The notes beneath the pieces were generated by a model. It was not told the DNA's origin, ran no database searches, and saw nothing but the letters and a program-made list of their open reading frames with translations. A stretch of DNA of 9,512 bases from contig DJFA01000064.1 in assembly GCA_002431975.1 (NCBI GenBank), positions 16,762 through 26,273 on the forward strand, in the 5' to 3' direction. Positions 5,541 to 9,512 of the stretch are shown here, piece by piece (the stretch's first letter is position 1; each line of letters starts with the position of its first letter). A program made the translations under genes and the position numbers. This DNA is from Ruminococcus sp. UBA5884 (GTDB lineage Bacteria > Bacillota > Clostridia > Oscillospirales > Ruminococcaceae).

Positions 5541-6734
5541 TTAATCAAACATTTCCTTTGAAAGTTTTCCGATAAGTTCACAGCCTTTTATAATCTGTTC
5601 ATCTGTCGGAGTTGAGAAGTTAAGACGGAATGAAGATGTCTTGTCAGTTTCATGCATAGTAAATGCATTGCCCGGAACTACAGCTACTTTGAATTCCTGA
5701 ACTGCACGGCTGCAAAATCCCATCATATCGCAGTCATCAGGGAGAGTTGCCCAGATAAAGAGTCCGCCCTGCGGTTTTGTATATGATATCTTTTCAGAAA
5801 AACAAGCTGCCATATTGTCAAGCATAAGAGTGCATTTTGCCCTGTATATGTCACGGAGCTTTGCAAAATGAGCGTCAAGGTCACATTCAGCCATAAATCG
5901 TTCACATATAACCTGTGCCCAGATATTTGAATGAACATCTGAAACCTGTTTGCATACAACCATTTTCTGAATTATATCATGCGGAGCTGATGAATAGCCT
6001 ACTCTGAGTCCCGGAGCAAGTATTTTTGAAAAGCTTCCTACATATACTACTCTGCCGTCAGTATCAATACTCTTGATTGAAGGGATATCCTCGCCGGCAA
6101 ATCTGAGGTCACCATATGGGTTGTCCTCAACAATCACAACATCATATTTATGAGCAAGTTCATATACGCCTTTTCTCTTTTCCCATGACATAGTTCTTCC
6201 TGTCGGGTTCTGGAAGTTAGGTATAACATATATCATCTTTGCATTTTTATTTTCTTTAAGAGCTTTTTCAAGCTTTTCAAGATTTATGCCGTCATCTTCC
6301 TGTTCGATTCCGACAAGGTTTGTATTGTATGACCTGAATGAATTGAGTGAGCCTATAAAACTCGGGTCTTCACATATAACAGTATCTCCTTCATTGCAGA
6401 GAACCTTGCAGGCAAGTTCAACAGACTGCTGAGCTCCTGAAGTTATTATAAGTTCATCTCTTTCACTGCTGAAACAGTTCTGTGATTCCATTCTTTTTTT
6501 AAGGATATCACGCAGAGGAGTATATCCTTCAGTTATGCTGTACTGCAATGCAAGTACAGGATTGCTGCTTAAAAGTTCATCAGATGTCTTTTTTACGAAA
6601 TCAGCCGGAAATGCTTCCGGAGCCGGATTTCCCGCAGCGAATGATATAACTTCAGGGTCTGAAGTAAATTTCAGGATTTCACGGATTGCAGACGGCTGCA
6701 AGCCTGAAACCTTATTTGAAAAATTAAAACTCAT
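5541..6734 (-). CDS. PLP-dependent class I/II aminotransferase
   Basis: This 397-residue fold-type I aminotransferase resembles the LysN / 2-aminoadipate / aromatic aminotransferase subgroup often found in Firmicutes. Landmarks are SFAAGNPAPEAFP (31-43) near the N-terminus, TSGAQQS (98-104) for cofactor phosphate contacts, NPTGR (176-180), EDNPYGDLRF (203-212) with the D and Y that contact the pyridine ring, SFSKILAPGLRVGY (234-247) with the Schiff-base lysine K237, and R370 in SSFRLNFS, which holds the substrate carboxylate. It is cytosolic and transfers amino groups between amino acids and 2-oxo acids; the substrate cannot be read from sequence. There is no N-terminal GntR-type helix-turn-helix, so it is not a MocR regulator. 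The ATG at 6734 has GAGGT 8 nt upstream; an in-frame GTG at 6749 would leave that site inside the gene, so I prefer 6734. Confidence 0.93.
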   Translation of the reverse strand: MSFNFSNKVSGLQPSAIREILKFTSDPEVISFAAGNPAPEAFPADFVKKTSDELLSSNPVLALQYSITEGYTPLRDILKKRMESQNCFSSERDELIITSGAQQSVELACKVLCNEGDTVICEDPSFIGSLNSFRSYNTNLVGIEQEDDGINLEKLEKALKENKNAKMIYVIPNFQNPTGRTMSWEKRKGVYELAHKYDVVIVEDNPYGDLRFAGEDIPSIKSIDTDGRVVYVGSFSKILAPGLRVGYSSAPHDIIQKMVVCKQVSDVHSNIWAQVICERFMAECDLDAHFAKLRDIYRAKCTLMLDNMAACFSEKISYTKPQGGLFIWATLPDDCDMMGFCSRAVQEFKVAVVPGNAFTMHETDKTSSFRLNFSTPTDEQIIKGCELIGKLSKEMFD

Positions 6735-6769
6735 AATTAAAAACCTCACTTTTTTAATCAGTCGGGTAT

Positions 6770-6816
6770 TGCGTCAATCCTGATGGCTTACCGGATTGCC
6801 GCAGATTTTGCATCTG
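6770..6816 (-). promoter_or_regulatory. Structured leader of the aminotransferase mRNA
   Basis: The roughly 80-nt leader can fold in two ways. TGCG plus CAATCC (6803-6793) pairs with GGATTG plus CGCA (6780-6770), with one internal mismatch and a 12-nt loop GGTAAGCCATCA. CAGAT pairs with ATCTG (6816-6802) and shares two bases with that stem. In addition, TAATCAG near the transcript start is exactly complementary to CTGATTA at 6762-6756, shortly before the ribosome binding site. These competing pairings could support regulation, but I match them to no known riboswitch class. Confidence 0.4.
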
Positions 6817-6822
6817 ATTATC

Positions 6823-6851
6823 ATTATAGCACATAATCCTCAATTCGGCAA
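6823..6851 (-). promoter_or_regulatory. Sigma-A promoter of the aminotransferase gene
   Basis: On the minus strand, TTGCCG (6851-6846) and a perfect TATAAT (6828-6823) are separated by exactly 17 bp, and a TG one base before the -10 makes it an extended -10. Transcription would begin near 6816, giving a leader of about 80 nt. This is the best promoter match I found in the window. It lies in the divergent gap shared with the flippase gene, whose own plus-strand promoter is not obvious. Confidence 0.7.
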
Positions 6852-6911
6852 CATAAAATTTATATAAAAAGCAAGAAAAACTATTCTGTATGCGGAAAGA
6901 ATGGTGATATA

Positions 6912-8534
6912 TTGAAAAAACAGGGCTTTCTCAAAGGTTCTTTTATACTTATAGCCTCAGTTATAATTGCAAAAATAATCGGTGCATTGTTCAAAATACC
7001 ACTTACCAATATGCTTGGCGGCACAGGAATGGGATACTTCAGCAGTGCATACGGATTATTCATGCCTGTATACGCATTTTTTGTAACCGGAATGTCTACT
7101 GCTGCCGCAAGACAGATAGCTGAATATTCAGCTCTCGGAATGTACCGCAGCGTCAGAAAATTCAAGAACTTATGCATTTTATGCTTCACTCTGATAGGAA
7201 TTGCAGGAACTTTTATAATAATTCTTGCCGCAAAACCTTTTTCAGTATATGTGATTGAAAATGAAAACGCATATCTTTCAGTACTTGCAACAGCTCCTTC
7301 AATACTTTTCGGCTGTATAATGTCAGCCTACAGAGGATATTATGAAGGTCTCAGAAATATGTATCCCACAGCTGTTTCACAGGTCGCAGAGGGTATTGTA
7401 AAACTTGTTCTCGGATTATTTTTCTGTACATATGCCCTTGAAAATTATGAGCTTATAAAGCAGTATTTTCCCGAATGCGACAGAATTTCAGCAGCTTCAG
7501 CCGGTGCAGTACTCGGAATAACCGTTTCAGCAGTCTTTGGTGCTTTATATCTTTTTTTAAGGGATATAATAAAAGGTGATGGTATAACAAACAGTGAAAT
7601 TTCACATGACAGCTGCCATTTTTCAAAAAAATCAGCTCTTAAAGCATTGTTTTCAGTACTTGTCCCCGTTGCACTCGGTTCACTTGTAACCAATCTCACA
7701 TCACTTATTGACCTTGCGACAATTATCCGCTGTATAAACAGAGCTGTTGAAACAGATGCCTCATATTTTGCAGAAAATTTCACTGCATTTTCAGAAACAG
7801 GTGCAGACGGATTTGCTAATTTTGCATATGGTTCATTTATAGGGCTTTCTGTAACAGTATTCAATCTTGTTCCATCAGTTACAAATATGTTCGGAAAAGG
7901 CGTTCTGCCGTCCGTCACAGAGGCATGGACAGCAAAAAATAAAACTGCTCTTAAAAAAAATGCGGAATCAGTCATAAAAGTAACTGCATTTATCGCAGTT
8001 CCCTCCGGAATAGGGATAACTCTGCTTTCTGAACGTATACTTGAACTTCTTTATCCTTCAAGAATATCTGAAATACAGCTTGCCTCTGAAAGTCTTTCAT
8101 ATCTTGGGATAGGCGTAATAATGCTTGCACTTTCATTTCCGGTTTTCAGTATGCTTCAGGCAGCCGGAAAAGCTGATATGCCTCTTAAAATAATGATTGC
8201 CGGAGTAGTTGTAAAACTTGCCGGAAATATGCTTCTTGTATCCGTTCCTGAAATAAATATTGCAGGTGCAGGAATTTCAACTGATTTATGCTATCTTGTG
8301 ATACTAATACTTTCAGTATATATATTCTGCCGTCATACAGAAATAAAACTAAATCTTTTAAAACTTATGCTTCCGTCTGTATACGGAGGTCTTATGTGCG
8401 GCATAACAGCTGTCCTTATTGCTGATATAACAGATATGACTCTGCTTTCAATAGCCGCCGGAGGAGCTGTATACCTTATAATTGTATACATATCAGACAA
8501 GAATTTTTTAAGAGGAATATTTAACAAATGCTAA
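6912..8534 (+). CDS. SpoVB/MurJ-like lipid flippase, MOP superfamily
   Basis: This is a 540-residue polytopic membrane protein with about 14 hydrophobic segments across its whole length, the architecture of MOP-superfamily lipid-linked oligosaccharide flippases. The N-terminus (KGSFILIASVIIAKIIGALF, then IPLTNMLGGTGMGYFSSAYG) and STAAARQIAEY after helix 2 are typical of the Firmicute SpoVB/YtgP/YabM group. YtgP is a MurJ that flips lipid II, and SpoVB acts in spore cortex synthesis; which role applies here cannot be decided from sequence. The start is TTG (6912). No ATG or GTG is in frame nearby, and GGTGAT, complementary to the 16S 3' end, precedes it by 3 nt, which aligns well. It is the only plus-strand gene and diverges from the aminotransferase. 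Its stop codon (8532-8534) overlaps the first box of a repeat element, so the last residues may derive from that insertion. Confidence 0.88.
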   Translation: MKKQGFLKGSFILIASVIIAKIIGALFKIPLTNMLGGTGMGYFSSAYGLFMPVYAFFVTGMSTAAARQIAEYSALGMYRSVRKFKNLCILCFTLIGIAGTFIIILAAKPFSVYVIENENAYLSVLATAPSILFGCIMSAYRGYYEGLRNMYPTAVSQVAEGIVKLVLGLFFCTYALENYELIKQYFPECDRISAASAGAVLGITVSAVFGALYLFLRDIIKGDGITNSEISHDSCHFSKKSALKALFSVLVPVALGSLVTNLTSLIDLATIIRCINRAVETDASYFAENFTAFSETGADGFANFAYGSFIGLSVTVFNLVPSVTNMFGKGVLPSVTEAWTAKNKTALKKNAESVIKVTAFIAVPSGIGITLLSERILELLYPSRISEIQLASESLSYLGIGVIMLALSFPVFSMLQAAGKADMPLKIMIAGVVVKLAGNMLLVSVPEINIAGAGISTDLCYLVILILSVYIFCRHTEIKLNLLKLMLPSVYGGLMCGITAVLIADITDMTLLSIAAGGAVYLIIVYISDKNFLRGIFNKC

Positions 8535-8663
8535 TTCGATGAATGTTATTTGTAGGGGCGAACTGTGTTCGCCCGTTGTGGCATTCTGTAAACCGAGCGG
8601 GCGAACACAGTTCGCCCCTACAGGATAAAAAGAAATTTTCATGTTTTCAATCATAAAATTTTA
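8533..8663. repeat. Palindromic repeat element, variant stem (copy D)
   Basis: The left box AATTCGATGAAT (8533-8544) is followed by a 72-bp core (8551-8622), again bounded by TGTAGGGG and CCCCTACA. Here the hairpins are GGGCGAAC-TGT-GTTCGCCC and GGGCGAAC-ACA-GTTCGCCC, so each stem has a compensated C-G to A-T change relative to the other copies, and the outer 25 bases at each end are perfect reverse complements. The right part keeps a degenerate form of the AT box (8632-8648) and ATAAAATTTT. It lies between the convergent ends of the flippase and expansin genes. Transcribed in either direction it would form a strong stem, but no U-run follows directly. Confidence 0.85.
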
Positions 8664-8668
8664 TTGTC

Positions 8669-9475
8669 TTATTCAGGAAACTGAACGCTTCCCTTTATAT
8701 CCTCATCAAGAATCATCGGTATATCATAATCAGTTATAACATCTCCGTAAATATCGGTTATTCTGAAAGTAAAAGGGCCTGCACCCATTTCCATGCTTTC
8801 AAAATAGTTATAGTTTCTTCTCGGAAGCTCTGTCCATTCACCGTTTTTATTGAGATATTCAAGCTTTGACACGGGATATTTATGATTTCTTACCTGAACA
8901 CCGCACCAGAATTCAGTACTTCCCTCTTTGAAACGGTATGAAACAGGTTCATCAGTATCAAGAGGAATTATTCTCCACGAAACAGGAACTCTGCCTTTTT
9001 CAGGGTCTGCTATAAGCGGAAACGCATCTGTATACAAATCAAGGTCGCCTTTTTTGCCCTCCGGCAGCAAATCCGTAACAAGCATATTTATAGTTCCACG
9101 TTCTCCGGTAACTTCAATATATGCTCCGGCAAGCTGTGCATTATTATAGTCAAATATATTCATTGCAACTATCCAGTATCTTTCACGGTCAACAGGGTCA
9201 AGCATTGCACAGCCGCCCTCATATCCGCCGCCATAGAATGTTCCCTCACCTGTATGTACAGTGCCTTTTGGTTCAAGAACTACTGATTCATCATAACATC
9301 TTCCGAGAATATATGAATTAAGCGATTTCAGTTCACTGCAAAGTTCAGCATTTTCGTATATTATCTGATTTTTCATGCGTACTGAATCAAATACATCAGT
9401 ATCTTCCGCATAAACATTCTGATTCATAAGCATTAAAGCCGCAGATAACGGCAAAAATATTCTGTAAATTTTCAT
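8669..9475 (-). CDS. Secreted bacterial expansin (EXLX type)
   Basis: This 268-residue protein closely resembles B. subtilis EXLX1. A signal peptide (1-23, likely cut after VYA) leads to a 50-residue linker not present in that protein, then domain D1 (about 75-170) and domain D2 (175-268, ending VQFPE). Expansins loosen cellulose or peptidoglycan networks without hydrolysis. Visible functional residues are T79 in GEGTFYGGGYEGG, D135 and D146 in TDLLPEGKKGDLDLYTDAF, and the D2 binding surface F189-W190 and Y222. EGST-FW-VQVRNHKYP matches the EXLX1 region. Differences are leucine at 137, where EXLX1 has tyrosine, phenylalanine in place of the first of two tryptophans, and four cysteines (46, 60, 89, 191). 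There is no dockerin or extra carbohydrate-binding module. AAGGAG lies only 4 nt before the ATG and abuts the repeat edge at 9484. In this type of organism plant wall binding is the likely role; cell-wall remodelling is the alternative. Confidence 0.92.
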   Translation of the reverse strand: MKIYRIFLPLSAALMLMNQNVYAEDTDVFDSVRMKNQIIYENAELCSELKSLNSYILGRCYDESVVLEPKGTVHTGEGTFYGGGYEGGCAMLDPVDRERYWIVAMNIFDYNNAQLAGAYIEVTGERGTINMLVTDLLPEGKKGDLDLYTDAFPLIADPEKGRVPVSWRIIPLDTDEPVSYRFKEGSTEFWCGVQVRNHKYPVSKLEYLNKNGEWTELPRRNYNYFESMEMGAGPFTFRITDIYGDVITDYDIPMILDEDIKGSVQFPE

Positions 9476-9483
9476 ACTGCTCC

Positions 9484-9512
9484 TTAGTCAACGCAAATTC
9501 GATGAATTATTT
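9484..9512. repeat. Left edge of a further repeat element (copy E), cut by the window end
   Basis: TTAGTCAACGCAAAT (9484-9498) is the reverse complement, with one mismatch, of the right edge of the copy at 5519-5533. AATTCGATGAAT (9496-9507) is identical to the left box of the copy at 8533-8544. By comparison with that copy, the hairpin core should start within about ten bases beyond the window. It would place most of the expansin upstream leader inside a repeat element. Confidence 0.6.

Noticed and set aside
7445..7975. Minus-strand open frame of 176 codons inside the flippase gene
   Set aside because: It is the opposite-strand shadow of a continuous, well-recognised membrane protein; composition is low-complexity and no start signal is seen.

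Overview
The window looks like a chromosomal segment from a low-GC anaerobic Firmicute, most probably a Ruminococcus-like member of the Oscillospiraceae. This rests on three things: the AT-rich, Clostridia-style proteins with strong GGAGG-type ribosome binding sites; a mazG-hup-rqcP gene order like that of Firmicutes; and a secreted cell-wall/plant-wall loosening expansin together with GC-rich intergenic repeats. The genus is an inference. Nothing in the window is phage-like, and there is no transposase, CRISPR array, rRNA or tRNA. No gene-free stretch exceeds 300 bp; the longest is 1922-2187.

Layout, left to right. A repeat remnant (1-130) precedes a minus-strand pair, ychF (start 1921) followed by a YoaK/DUF1275 membrane protein, overlapping by one base (TAATG). 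A large repeat (about 1986-2175) separates ychF from a minus-strand operon, mazG -> hup -> rqcP (3612 to 2188), which covers nucleotide-pool cleaning, nucleoid architecture and ribosome rescue. Upstream of that lie trpS and a co-transcribed 185-residue protein I do not recognise (5344 to 3761), with a second repeat copy (5378-5533) at their promoter. Next is a class I/II aminotransferase (6734 to 5541) with a good sigma-A promoter and a foldable leader. It diverges from the only plus-strand gene, a SpoVB/MurJ-type lipid flippase with a TTG start (6912-8534). A third repeat copy lies between the convergent ends of the flippase and a minus-strand secreted expansin (9475 to 8669). The last 29 bases look like the edge of a further repeat copy.

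The genes are mostly housekeeping. The less ordinary content is non-coding. First, there is a family of palindromic elements: two short GC hairpins facing each other, framed by AT-rich boxes, with compensatory base changes between copies. Second, the ychF leader places a 24-nt perfect hairpin between a strong Shine-Dalgarno and the start codon. Third, a long bulged stem sits just before the rqcP ribosome binding site. Fourth, the aminotransferase has a structured leader. No previously undescribed multi-gene system is evident. The unrecognised protein upstream of trpS and the structured leaders are the best candidates for something new.
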